Source of the DNA: Gordionus sp. m RMFG-2023 | Taxonomy: Eukaryota > Nematomorpha > Gordioida > Chordodea > Parachordodidae | Length of the DNA: 64,000 bases | Assembly: GCF_954871325.1 (NCBI RefSeq) | Contig: NC_088775.1 | Coordinates: 10,083,561 to 10,147,560 of the forward strand | Direction: 5' to 3' | Notes under the pieces: model-generated | What the model was told of the DNA's origin: nothing | The model's database searches: none | Seen by the model: the letters and a program-made list of their open reading frames with translations, nothing else | Program-made: the position numbers and the translations under genes | In this document: one piece after another, positions 54,181 through 64,000 of the stretch | How the letters are laid out: the number at the start of each line of letters is the position of its first letter | Numbering within the stretch: position 1 is the stretch's first letter

Positions 54181-56550
54181 TTATCTTGTCAAACTATTTA
54201 TTAACCATTTTATGTTATAGCTTTCATCCAGAATGGGAAAATCGATTACATCTATAATTTCAGCGCCTAGTTTTTCTTCAAAAATTATTATGAAGTTCCA
54301 TTCATGATTAATTAGATAAGCAATAGGACAAAATACAGTTTGTTGGGGTCCTACATGATCATATTTCCCTAGCACATGACCATTTATCATAAGAAAACCT
54401 GAATACCAGTCTATCATGTGTAAATAAATACCCAATATTTTGTTAAAATTCTTATCCATCATAAATTTGGCCAAAAAAATAGCTGGACCTTTAGCTGCTG
54501 ACAAGGTATATCGTATCCATGATTTATCTATCTTCCATTTTTCACCACCATAAACCAGATTTTGGAAAATATTTTTATCTAACTTTACTTTAAACACATC
54601 CCAACTATTGTTTAACAGCTTACCATCTAATATAATTGTGCCCAATATTCCCTTTTTCAACATTTTTTTTGCTTGGGTTACATCACTTGACGATTTTATA
54701 TCAACCGGAAATCCTTTATTTTCTAGCATCAAACACAACTCGAAATGGTTTTTATTCTTATTTTGATGTTCATTAACAGATCTGGCATGGTCATCATCAA
54801 TACTAAAATGGAGATCTATGATTTGCTCCGCCATTGCATATTCATTACCATTAAATTTACCGATTATTCGTTCATTTATCAAAATTGAAACCGTATCCAC
54901 TATTTTCCCTTTAAATATAATGTTGTATAAACTTTTAACTTTATTTGTCAAGTTACTATTATATGATTCGGTCTGAATATGAGTGCAATAAAATATATAA
55001 GGAGTCAACGATAAATCAATGCCATCGATAAGTTCTAATTTCTCCAACCCTATCATCCTAGAGGAGCTTAATATTTTACCCTGTTTGTACAGTCGTAATA
55101 AACGCCTCAAAGGCATCACCTTGTCCACTACTATTAATTTTATTGGTGAATAAGTTTTATATGGATTATAGCAATTGGATGTGTAATCTTTCCCATTTTT
55201 TTTGGATACAATATCTCGAATGGTTTTGCATTCGTTACTCCAACGCCCCATAAGATCTACCAAAGGTCTATGTACCGACCCATATTGGTTTGTTAACTGT
55301 CGATAAACATTTTCCTGAGGTAAAATGACCCCTCCGGCTATTCGATTCAGATTTGTCCCTTCATGGTAGGTGGCAATGCTGAAATAGCCACTGGTTGATA
55401 CTATATGCTCGATAAAAGATTCCATGATCAAATAATTAAAGTCATTAATCTCTATAATATCGTGATCTTCGAGATAAACAAATTCTCTACTCAACGCCGA
55501 CTCATCGTTCCAAAATGACATACCATCCCTTATGTTTTTACCTTGATTTACTATGTAATCCAACCTCCAATCAGAGGGAACGTTCCTCGCGACAATTTTT
55601 TTGGGGTTTCTTCCCTTGTACATCTCGCCTATTAATTTCCTTTCGATAATACGCCTTATTTCATTTTTCGAAGAGGCTCCCAACGATTTTCTGAATAACA
55701 TTTTTGCGTCCAAATAAGGTTTATACTTAGCAAACGTTTCATAGATGAGATTGGAATTATGGAATTCGCGTGAAGTAGAATGGGAATTATTCCAATAGTA
55801 AATGAATTTAGGATAAATCATCTTGGGATTATTTCTCGATACTCGTTTATTCAGCTCTCCTATCAAATCATCGATATATGTTATGTAAATTTCGACATTT
55901 TTAAATGGTCCAATGCAATCGCAGTCTATGAGAATAAAAAGCCATTCCTCAATTTTAAGCTCTTTCTTTTCCAACGCTTGAACGAAAGTTTGCAAGATGG
56001 TGTGCATGTGCTTCTTTAACACTGGATTGATTGCCAACGGTTTATTCCACCATTTTGTATTTTCGCGATCCAAAACCAGGTCGATCGGAAGACCGGCTAA
56101 TGGTTCCGCCGTAGATTTACACGTGGTTGGACCTAAGTTGACTATAATTTTAACTCCATTATCCACCGCGAGACTCGTTAAACTGAATAAATCCTCGTAA
56201 ATTATCTCTTCCTCCCATTCATCCTCTAAATAATTTACATTAAAAATTGGTGTGGTGCTGTTAGCAAATTCGATATCATCGTTTGCCGATTTTACTATAC
56301 GGTAATTTAGATGGTAACGATTCCAGGGTATTTCGATTTCTATGGCGTTTAGTCCGCAACATTTTAATCCCTTTAAACTATTTTCCCACATTTGCTCGGG
56401 TATTCGATGGTAAACATATTTTCCGGCCCTTATGCCGCTGTCCATCCCTTCCTGCAAACAAGAAATAATATCGTAAGTCAACATTCCCGTATACATATAC
56501 CAAATGAGACCAATCGGAATTGAATCAGGAATATAAATTTTTTGCATCAT
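54181..56550 (-). CDS. GH35 beta-galactosidase homologue with altered acid/base motif
   Basis: A single open frame of 789 residues without introns. GH35 enzymes remove terminal beta-galactose, typically in lysosomes or outside the cell. Family features in order: HRIPEQMWENSL (~48-59), CGLNAIEIEIPWNRYH (65-80), NLGPTTCKSTAEPLAGLP (138-155, usually RPGPYICAEW..GGLP), YHEGTNLNRIAGG (395-407, usually the HGGTNFGRTxGG motif), NQYGSVHRP (421-429), and a C-terminal jelly-roll INGHVLGKYDHVGPQQTVFC (~722-741). Where active enzymes have VENEYG, with the acid/base Glu, this protein has IDCDCIG (208-214). A YLED (359-362) sits where the nucleophile region TENW is expected. It may therefore be a weak enzyme or a non-catalytic glycan binder. 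The N-terminus has a hydrophobic stretch (residues 11-30) that could be a signal or anchor. Confidence 0.82.
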   Translation of the reverse strand: MMQKIYIPDSIPIGLIWYMYTGMLTYDIISCLQEGMDSGIRAGKYVYHRIPEQMWENSLKGLKCCGLNAIEIEIPWNRYHLNYRIVKSANDDIEFANSTTPIFNVNYLEDEWEEEIIYEDLFSLTSLAVDNGVKIIVNLGPTTCKSTAEPLAGLPIDLVLDRENTKWWNKPLAINPVLKKHMHTILQTFVQALEKKELKIEEWLFILIDCDCIGPFKNVEIYITYIDDLIGELNKRVSRNNPKMIYPKFIYYWNNSHSTSREFHNSNLIYETFAKYKPYLDAKMLFRKSLGASSKNEIRRIIERKLIGEMYKGRNPKKIVARNVPSDWRLDYIVNQGKNIRDGMSFWNDESALSREFVYLEDHDIIEINDFNYLIMESFIEHIVSTSGYFSIATYHEGTNLNRIAGGVILPQENVYRQLTNQYGSVHRPLVDLMGRWSNECKTIRDIVSKKNGKDYTSNCYNPYKTYSPIKLIVVDKVMPLRRLLRLYKQGKILSSSRMIGLEKLELIDGIDLSLTPYIFYCTHIQTESYNSNLTNKVKSLYNIIFKGKIVDTVSILINERIIGKFNGNEYAMAEQIIDLHFSIDDDHARSVNEHQNKNKNHFELCLMLENKGFPVDIKSSSDVTQAKKMLKKGILGTIILDGKLLNNSWDVFKVKLDKNIFQNLVYGGEKWKIDKSWIRYTLSAAKGPAIFLAKFMMDKNFNKILGIYLHMIDWYSGFLMINGHVLGKYDHVGPQQTVFCPIAYLINHEWNFIIIFEEKLGAEIIDVIDFPILDESYNIKWLINSLTR

Positions 56551-57561
56551 ATTTTTTTAAAAATTTATATATATTAATTATGTAATGTGATAATAAAAAG
56601 TATAATTTTTAAACATTTTTAGAGGTATAAAAAAAATAATAAATGAATATTATAAATTATATGATCCTCAAAAATAGTATTATAATAGTATACAGTGTAA
56701 ATAATTTATTTTATTTATCTTGACACGACGACCCTATATTATACAAAAAATTATTTTAGGGGTTATTGTCTTTATTATTTTTTTTCATAATTAAAATATT
56801 ATTTTATCGAAATTTTGCTTATAATTTTTTGATTTATAGTTTCTAATAATTTTTCCAGGACTTTTCTTAAGACTATGTCTGAAATATCAAAAAATTCGAT
56901 TCGCAAACTTTTGAAACTTTATCAAAAAAATAGAAATAATGTCCAAAATTTTTAGAAAATTTCAAAAATTTAACATACGATTTCATTAACATTTTAAAAC
57001 TTCTGAAAGTTTTCGAATTTTTTGAAGAGATTTTGGGCATAGCCTTTAGGGAATAGTTTAAGGCGCAATTTATAAATAAATAAATATATAACATGGCATC
57101 TTCCTTAAATAAGTATTGGGTGCTCTTTATAAAAGTCAGTCTCAATTTCGCAATACTTTTCTATTCTAGATGGATTGTGGAAAAAAATTGTTTCGATCAA
57201 ATTAGCCTGGAGATCTAAAAGGCCTAAATTTTTCCAGTCTAAGGCCGCCTGCGGCCTGATATCAATTTTTTAAGATTTAGACCCAGTCCGTTACCCATTA
57301 TGGCCCAATTGTTTAAAAAAAAGCCAGTTATGCATTAAATTTAAATGTTCAACAATAACTTTGATAACTGTTTTATTCCATTTATTAATATGACATGAAA
57401 ATAATTTGTATTTCCACCTATTTCTTTAAAAAATTCATTTTATAATTGTGTCACAGTAATATTTTTTCGGGCTAGGCTGACATGCCTGCCAGATAGGATT
57501 ATAGTTTAAATTGACCTGTTGCTTAATTTTAAATCAAGACATTTAGACAAGTCATTGTAAT
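56551..57561. other. Upstream of the GH35 gene: AT-rich, with MITEs
   Basis: No gene. It includes the family H element (56869-57046) and a GC-rich patch (57190-57310; AAGGCCGCCTGCGGCCTG, CCGTTACCCATTATGGCCC) that is probably a hAT MITE fragment. Confidence 0.5.
56869..57046. mobile_element. Inverted-repeat element (family H), second copy
   Basis: AAGACTATGTCTGAAATATC on the left and the complement of AAAGGCTATGCCCAAAATC on the right, with TTTTGAAACTTT and AACTTCTGAAAGTTTT motifs inside as in 41753-41894. An open minus-strand frame (56873-57145) is this repeat. Confidence 0.65.
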
Positions 57562-57871
57562 TAATGATCTGCATCGGGCCTAATTTTTCAAGCCTGGCAC
57601 GGCCAGAAATTTTTTTATAAAGTTTTGCCTAACCCAAATTTATTTAAATATAGAAATTAATTTTTATAATTACTCAAAATAAAGTAAATATGTTATTTGG
57701 CGTCTACTTTCTATAAATAAAATCACATATTTTATTTTTCATAAAAAATTCAACATAAAATTGATAAATTTAGATATATTTTAAAACATTTCTAAGGCCC
57801 GACCCGGCCCGAATTTTTTAAAAAATATTTCCGGGTCGGGTTCGGGCCGGGCCTATTTTTGCAGATTTCTA
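57562..57871. mobile_element. hAT-type MITE, GGCCCG-rich (family A), perfect TSD
   Basis: Starts TAATGATCTGCATCGGGCC and ends GGGCCTATTTTTGCAGATT-TCTA. The exact 8-bp flanks ATTGTAAT lie at 57554-57561 and 57872-57879. It is a shorter relative (310 bp) of 5177-5621; the first ~30 bp (ATCTGCATCGGGCCTAATTT..) are nearly identical. The right target copy overlaps the start of the next family C MITE. Confidence 0.9.
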
Positions 57872-57876
57872 ATTGT

Positions 57877-58036
57877 AATGTTGTTTGACAGCTCGATTTC
57901 GCCAATTTTAAATAAAGATTTTAGCCAAAATAATATTACGCACGCCTCGAGATTTCGTTAATAGATTCCCAAATCTTTCTGCCATCTATGAGCGAAATCT
58001 TTAATGCGTAATATTTTTTGACTAAAATAATATGTA
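57877..58036. repeat. Palindromic MITE (family C), 3'-degraded
   Basis: Starts TAATGTTGTTTGACAGCTCG and keeps GCACGCCTCGAGATTTCG, CTTTCTGCCATCTATGAGC and TGCGTAATATTTTTTGACT. The right end runs into a diverged GTACCGGCACTTCG. Because the family A element duplicated bases at its left end, this copy was there first. Confidence 0.7.
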
Positions 58037-58329
58037 CCGGCACTTCGCTTATTGCCATTATTAAAACCAATGAATCAAATTTAATAGCAAATACTCAAAA
58101 TATATAATAAATGAGCAAATTTTAGAGTAAGTTATAAAATGAGCAATACTGGGAAAATGCCGTTTCACCTAAAAGTGTCAATAGGCCAAATTAGCAAATG
58201 TAATAGTAAATAAAAACTTTAATATATAGGGTAGTTAAAGTCCGTTTGTGCGTCTGTATATAGTACTCATAGATGGCAGAATAGTTTGTGGGCTTTTTAA
58301 TAACCTTATTGATTTTTGAATTGTAATTT

Positions 58330-59225
58330 AAATGAGATATTTAAGACTCAGCCTAATGCGTGTCGTAGTTTTTATTTTACTCATAACTGGGTTTTATTCA
58401 TGATTAAAAAAACAGATTGATGAATTAGTAGGTACTCACCATGCCATACATATTGTTTATTGCTTCTATATTTCCTTCTAATATGATGTCAATCTTGGCA
58501 ATTTATTTTTACTATTTTTTTAAATTATTTAACAAACAGATTGAAGTTTTAAAAGTATGAAATACACAGTAATTATTGACATAAATATTGAAGATAATGC
58601 TTCCATATTTTTAGATGACTTTACGCTTAAGGCATTTGTTTCATAATTCGGTTACTTTTTTTGTGGCTGACGAAATTAATTGAAAAATTAATAAGCAAGA
58701 CACTAAATATTAACGCAAACCAGATAGTTATAACTTTTATATTATCCGTTCTGTTATGACGCTAATGTTGACAAATTTTGATTTTTTACCAATAATTCCC
58801 TTATCCTTTAAACCATCTACCAAACATATTAAAATGTTCTGATAAGCTTTACTTAATGGCTTAATGTAAGATTCAGATTTTTCCAAAAACTTGGTTATCT
58901 TCACGCTTAAAACATGACGTCGTGGTTTTCATTTTGTTCATAACTCAAATTCATTTTTTAGTTTACATATTTGATTGAGGAATTAAAATAGTTAGGCACT
59001 AAATATAAGCGCATGCCAGATGTACAGTTTTTTTTATATTCTTTATTCTAGGAATGGCTTTTTTCTTTCTACTGTCTCAAACGGATTAAATTAATTTAGA
59101 ATTGAACACTAAACATTGGAACAAATTTTTATTGATCGTTAAGTTGGCCAAAATTTTGGTATTAGTAATTTTTTTATTTATGCTGGCTACTATATATTGA
59201 TTAAAGTCAGACACTAATCAAGCAT
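58330..59225. repeat. Degenerate long-period repeat (~280 bp)
   Basis: Related blocks recur: GTCGTAGTTTTTATTTTACTC-ATAACTGG (58362) and GTCGTGGTTTTCATTTTGTTC-ATAACTC (58919) are 557 bp apart. CACTAAATATTAACGCAAACC-AGATA (58701) and CACTAAATATAAGCGCATGCC-AGAT (58997) are 296 bp apart, with weaker echoes near 58431 and 59210. This suggests an old tandem array with a unit of about 280-296 bp and many indels. No gene seen in it. Confidence 0.5.
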
Positions 59226-59324
59226 AAAACAATGACATATTTTAGAATTAGTCCTTTTGACTGTTCAGCTACCTTTAACAGCGATAACACGGAAAAATCA
59301 ATAATATATAATAATTTTTATAAA

Positions 59325-59428
59325 AGGAACTCGGCTGAAGGCCGGGCAAAACGGGGTTTGGAGTCGAAACCCTCCAAAAAATTTCCTGATGGAGAAATCC
59401 TGGCTAAGCTACTGCTTATTAGCATGTA
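59325..59428. repeat. Family D hAT end fragment
   Basis: Complement reads AGTAGCTTAGCCAGGATTTC then a GGAGGG run and CCCGGCCTTCAGCCG, like the left end of the 21345-22561 element (GGCGTAGCCAGGATTTTC, then CCGGCCTTCGGTCGG). An apparent open frame at 59232-59429 is this repeat. Confidence 0.65.
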
Positions 59429-59429
59429 A

Positions 59430-60367
59430 ATTTAACTGATATACTATTTGGGAAAAATTGTTTTTTTTAAAATAGGCTCAAATTTATAATTTTTGTCACT
59501 TTAATCATTTAAAATTAATTTTAATAGAATTCAACATTACATTATTATTTATCATAGTATTTTGCCACTACATTTCAAATGGAATTCAACATTATAAGAT
59601 TATTTATCATAAAATATTTTTTACCATTTAAAATTAAAAATTAATCAAATCAAATATAAACATTATATGATTATTATATTATAAAGTTATGAAAAGGGGA
59701 GGGTGGATTATGAAAAATATAATTGAGCCCTTAAAAAATGCGAAATAATTATATTTATATATTTCTATGTGCATTTTGTCTTTAGAAAAGGTATATTTTG
59801 CCCTACAATGTGTATTCGTATTCCATAAGTCGGGGAGACCGGGGAAAAGCCATTGACGGGATAACAATGTTAACGCGAATATCTTCTTAACCCTTGAGCA
59901 TTAAGGCTTTAAATTTGGTGTGAAGATGTATTTATATATCTAATTTCCTTCCTAAGTTCATCTTTTGGAAAACTTTCCCGGTTTGACATATTTTGCCAAC
60001 CCGTTTTTTACCGAAAAATTATAAATAATCACTCTAGTTTTTTTTGGTTTTAGCAAAATATATTAAGGTTAAGAATTTAAAATTTTGCAATTTGTCCTTA
60101 AAGCCATAGCTATAAAATAAAATTTGTCAAAAGTTTATAGCTTAACTTGAAATCATGCAATAACGATTTATACAATATTTAACACCTTGAGGTAAAGTTG
60201 TTATGGGTAAAACAGTTTAAATGTTCCATCTGATTTAAGCTATAAAAATATAATCTTTAAATATTAATGGCTACACCATATAATAGGATATTTTTGAGCA
60301 AAGATGAACATTAATAAATTGGAATAAAATTTTAAGAATGGTGGCAAAGAGGAAGAATAATTAAAAT
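59430..60367. other. AT-rich interval, nothing recognised
   Basis: No gene or bounded element. A pair of similar phrases (GAATTCAACATTA..ATTATTTATCATA) at ~59527 and ~59582 suggests a 55-bp local duplication. Confidence 0.4.
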
Positions 60368-60775
60368 CAGGGTTGCAAATCCTAAAAGAATGGGTTCGGG
60401 TTTATGCTGAGTGAAAAATCTTTGAACCCGGTTCTGGTCGGGGACTAGGAAAATAATGACATATAAAAATTAGTTAAAATAACAGAAACATCATTTTTTT
60501 AAAAAAATTTATTTTAATTAATATTGCCATATAAATAATTTATCATCATAATTATAATATATAATATAAAATACTATAATAAAATTTAAAAAATAATATA
60601 TTTCTATTTTAAAATATTTATTTAGGCGAATTATCATAATATCTTCTAAAATATCGTTATTAAGACTTCCACGATTAAATAAATTTTTTTAAAAAAAAGC
60701 TTGGACCCTGAACCCTAAATTTTAAAAAACGGTTCGGGTTCAGCGAAATATCGAGGGTTAGAGTTCCCAGCCCTG
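60368..60775. mobile_element. hAT MITE with GGGTTC subterminal motifs (family B), perfect TSD
   Basis: Starts CAGGGTTGCAAATCC and ends GAGTTCCCAGCCCTG. The exact 8-bp flanks ATTAAAAT lie at 60360-60367 and 60776-60783. GGGTTCGGGTTT and GAACCCGGTTCTGG on the left, and GGTTCGGGTTCAG on the right, echo the subterminal GAACCCG repeats of the 2.9-kb hAT at 6856-9752, so it may have been mobilised by a related transposase. Confidence 0.88.
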
Positions 60776-60783
60776 ATTAAAAT

Positions 60784-62575
60784 GTACGATATGCCTAAAA
60801 TTTACACACTCAATGTCAATATATGCTATTTTTATAATTTTTTACATTCCGGTATTGTAATGATTACTTATACTTAAAAAATGAATAGATTTCAAAATTG
60901 AATATTATGTTCAATTAAACAATATAGTCATGTTCAATTTTATTCTAACCCCTTTATCCTGATGCTTAGCCACTTTAACATGGGCATGAGGGTAAATGGC
61001 ACACTTATAATTAATCACAGCTCCTATATTGTAGGTAGAGCTATTTTTTTTACTTTGTAGATAAGGGATTTGACTAAAAATAAATACATAATTTGTTATA
61101 TTTTGTTAATTCTTCAAAATATTATGGTAAAAATTCAAAATACCAATCGTTTGTATTTTATTTGTAAATATATTAATTTCCAATAATTTCTTTATTCAAA
61201 ATATATTTTAATTTTCACAATCAAAATCTCATAATGATATCTCATAATAATATAATTTTTTTGTTTCACAATATATTTCAAAAAATCAATTCAATATTCT
61301 TCATTTTATAAAATCCCCGACTGAATCAAATTATTAACATCAAATTAAAATAATTTTCACATTTCCATAAAACATGAACATTTAAATTTATCTCGTATAA
61401 TATATTTATCAAAAGTCAAAAGTAAAAAAGTAAACAAAAAAATACCAAGTGTTTGAATATCAATTCTCGATAAAATAACTAATAAATAAAATATATTCTT
61501 TTTGATTGACATTTTATAATATATCAGTACAAATATATATCATAATAATACAAAACTACAACACGCCCACCCTTCAAAAAACCAGATACCATATAATTAT
61601 CGTTCTTTAATGAATTGATTATTTCCTCGTCATTTATCGAATCTTATCTTTGAACATCATTGACTTTTAACTCTTAATTGTCTTCTTTCGACATGCAGAT
61701 TATAATAATTAATATATTTTGTTTGTTTTATAATACATATAAATTTGGATTCAACAATCCTTTATAATTATTTTCTTTTTCTTAATGTTCAATTATAAAA
61801 CAAATAATTGACTACAAACAAAATAAAAGAATACAAATAGAGATAAAAAATAATTTATAATTATCACTATTAAATTACATATATATTTTCGTTATATCAT
61901 TAAGAAAATAATATGAACCACAAAAAAAACATACTAAGACATTTCATATAACAAAAATACAAAATTACAATATATATAATATGCCACTACAATCATATTT
62001 TTTATGTTACAAAAAAAAATATGAAGATATGCCGATAGATAATAAAAAATATTTTAATTTATAATTATAACTATAGATAAAAAAAAATATTTTAATTTAT
62101 AATTATAACTATTAAAACTATAAACGATATCATCACATCACATTCCATCCTTTTTTAGAACTTTTTTATTTTACATAATTCTTCACTAGATCAAAGTTTA
62201 AAGTCATTTATTGTCCACCGACTTTTATTTAAGAGTTTTTTCTTTATCACATAATATTAAAAAAAAATTTTAATTATACATTGTTTCACAACAATGTCTC
62301 TTTAAATTAAAAAAAAAATACACATTTTTTTTTAAAAATTAATCTACACAAAAGTTTGTATTTCATTGAACTTTCCAATACCATACCACATGGTATTATT
62401 CACATGAATTTATTAAAGTCAATGTTTTTTTTTATTTTATTGATAACAATTTAATTCTTAAATTAAAATATTCTTCTCTATTGATTAAGATAAATAATAC
62501 TTTTCTTCCCAGATGTTATTTTTATTAAAACTTTTATTAACTTTTAATTATGCTTTACACAATTTTATATTGACA
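60784..62575. other. AT-rich region downstream of the gag/protease fragment
   Basis: No coding remains of RT, RNase H or integrase seen on the minus strand. A 50-bp unit (AAAAAATATTTTAATTTATA.., ATTATAACTAT) is in tandem at ~62043-62118. A purine-rich TTTTTTGAAGGGTGGGCG (minus strand, ~61565-61585) followed by TGTTGTAG could be a polypurine tract and LTR start, but this is speculative. Confidence 0.4.
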
Positions 62576-63974
62576 CTAAAAAAACGAACACTGATTACTT
62601 TCATTTTCAATCATTACAATTTTATTCATTATATTTGAATCACCATTAATATCATTAGGACAATATTTATAAAAATTTTCATAAGACATGATTGAAATAC
62701 TTGCCCCGGTATCAAATAACATTTCAACCATTTGTCCACCAAATTTTAAATTAATATGAGGACATGAACTCTGTTCCTTTGCTCTCTCAGTTATTAAAAT
62801 TTTAGGCAATTTAATCGGTTGAATGATATTTATTTTAATCTCTTTTTCAATACAATTAATATTCATACCTAAATTCATCTCAGAATTTAAAGGTCTCTGA
62901 ATCTCATTTATGTTTTATTTAAAATTTCCCTTGGATATATATATCACTCATTTGATTACAATAATCCTTTTTATTCAGATTATTGATTAATTTAAATTTT
63001 TTTTATTTCATCGAAATGACCATAAAAATTCCCAACATTACAACTCTTTTTATTCAAGTTAAATTTCAATGTATAATCTTCATTCCCATGATGATTATCT
63101 ATTTTAATATATATATCCACAAAATTTTTAATAAAATTATATAAATCACAAAATTTAATATTTTCAAAAATTAATTTATCTATTTTTATATGATTCTCTT
63201 TCAAATCATTTAGTCACTGTGACCCACTCACACTTTGAATACAATGTATAGCAATATGTCCCATTTCTTCACATTTGAAACACATTCTATCATGATCTGT
63301 ATTATAATTTTCAATTTTATCCACATTTTTAATAATAGGATTTTGTATATTTCTAACCACCGGTTGTAACACTACCGAGGTTCTTTGCGGAAATCCACTT
63401 TTAAAATTGGCTTCTTTCACCATGCAATTTCTTTTTATATGTCCTACAAAACCACATCTATGACACACTATGTCATTTTTTTCACTTGGTTTTGCAGTCA
63501 CATTTTCATTAGTTTTTCGGTCTCTTGAATAACAATTTTTACTTATATGTCCTTTTTTTTCACAAAGTTCACAACTTTCAATCACATTATTACTTTTGAT
63601 TTTTAAGTTGGAAACTTCTTTGAAAACAAATTTTTCATATTTTCTTTCATTTCTCTAATTTCACGTAAAATTATAGATTCGTCGATACTTTGTCTCAAAG
63701 TATTATCTGTTTTATTATTTTTCAAAATTTCTTCTGGCTTTTTACTCAAAATTTCAGAAATTTTCTCTTTAAATTCAATCACAATTGAATCTATTTTTTT
63801 ATTGATATCCTCCGATATTTCAATGTTTTGAAGAAATTTAAATACGTCACTCGTATCTAAATTTTTATCATTTTTTTCTTCAACATTTTTTTTAACATTT
63901 AAATTTTTTAATTCTAACAAAATTAAATGTAAACTATTTTTTATATCTTCATTAATATCTGAAGATTTCACCAA
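62576..63974 (-). pseudogene. LTR-type gag (zinc knuckles) and aspartic protease, broken, 5' truncated
   Basis: Minus-strand order: a Lys/Glu-rich helical gag part (63974-63603), three CCHC zinc knuckles of the form C-x2-C-x4-H-x4-C (CELCEKKGHISKNC, CHRCGFVGHIKRNC, CFKCEEMGHIAIHC; 63565-63245), a linker (to 62992) and a retropepsin-like domain (62878-62576) with MLFDTGASISIMS, whose DTGA triad holds the catalytic Asp. Frame breaks: a shift between the helical part and the knuckles (~63620), a TGA after the third knuckle (63214-63216 region) and another shift before the protease. One break might be programmed, but three suggest decay. The gag start lies beyond the window. No RT follows within 1.5 kb, so the copy is probably internally deleted. 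Confidence 0.75.
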
Positions 63975-64000
63975 AACTTTAGGAATTATATTTTCAGTAT

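Noticed and set aside
55780-56468. Three plus-strand frames of 60-80 codons
   Set aside because: Shadows of the GH35 gene on the minus strand.
59232-59429. 65-codon plus-strand frame
   Set aside because: Its C-terminal half is the end of a GGCGTAGC-type hAT element read in a chance frame.
61565-61585. Polypurine tract and LTR start for the gag/protease element
   Set aside because: Only a short purine run and a TG; no matching LTR pair could be found in the window, so not called as a feature of its own.

Overview
This window is very AT-rich DNA from an animal nuclear genome. The animal origin rests on an unmistakable FOXO gene (forkhead domain plus two conserved AKT sites; the FOXO subfamily is animal-specific) and on spliced NDUFA5, GNB1L and VTA1 coding sequence. 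The forkhead wing reads more like protostome FOXO/DAF-16 (a [12 protein letters not shown] stretch) than vertebrate FOXO, but the species cannot be named from this sequence. Introns fall into two classes, very short ones (about 36-100 bp) and very long, transposon-filled ones (2-12 kb).

Layout. 1-2.8 kb: a rearranged piggyBac transposon with a fold-back inverted duplication. 4.7-4.8 kb: a C-terminal exon resembling the ESCRT factor VTA1. 5.2-5.6 kb: a hAT MITE with a perfect 8-bp target duplication. 6.9-9.8 kb: a nearly complete hAT transposon with both ends, its target duplication and one stop codon in the transposase. 10.3-11.3 kb: a second, decayed piggyBac. 11.6-13.5 kb: a decayed Ty3/gypsy pol gene, itself interrupted by a palindromic MITE. 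14.3-16.9 kb: NDUFA5 (complex I) in five exons, three of its four introns only 36-46 bp. 17.9-38.5 kb (minus strand): FOXO, four exons, 1078 residues, with introns of 11.9 kb, 70 bp and 5.4 kb. The long introns hold many nested DNA transposons, a tRNA-like relic and a ~590-bp CCTT/CTTT microsatellite. 38.5-52.6 kb: gene-poor DNA with GC-rich hAT MITEs, fragments of hAT and gypsy proteins, and a few short exon-like reading frames, one resembling MRPL22. 52.7-54.0 kb: GNB1L, a WD-repeat protein, three exons with introns of 40 and 64 bp. 54.2-56.6 kb (minus): an intronless GH35 beta-galactosidase homologue whose acid/base motif is altered. 56.6-62.5 kb: MITEs and a degenerate long-period repeat. 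62.6-64.0 kb (minus): an LTR-type gag/protease fragment with three zinc knuckles and broken frames, running off the window.

The host genes look unrelated housekeeping or regulatory genes with no operon-like logic: VTA1 in endosomal sorting, NDUFA5 in mitochondrial respiration, FOXO in insulin/stress signalling, GNB1L in PIKK stability/DNA-damage signalling, and the GH35 protein in glycan metabolism or binding. The most distinctive theme is transposon ecology: at least eight inverted-repeat families, several with exact 8-bp target duplications, nested in one another so that relative ages can be read. I found no convincing new defence or catalytic system. The best candidates for novelty are the palindromic MITE family, the piggyBac fold-back and the GH35 homologue with a changed active site.
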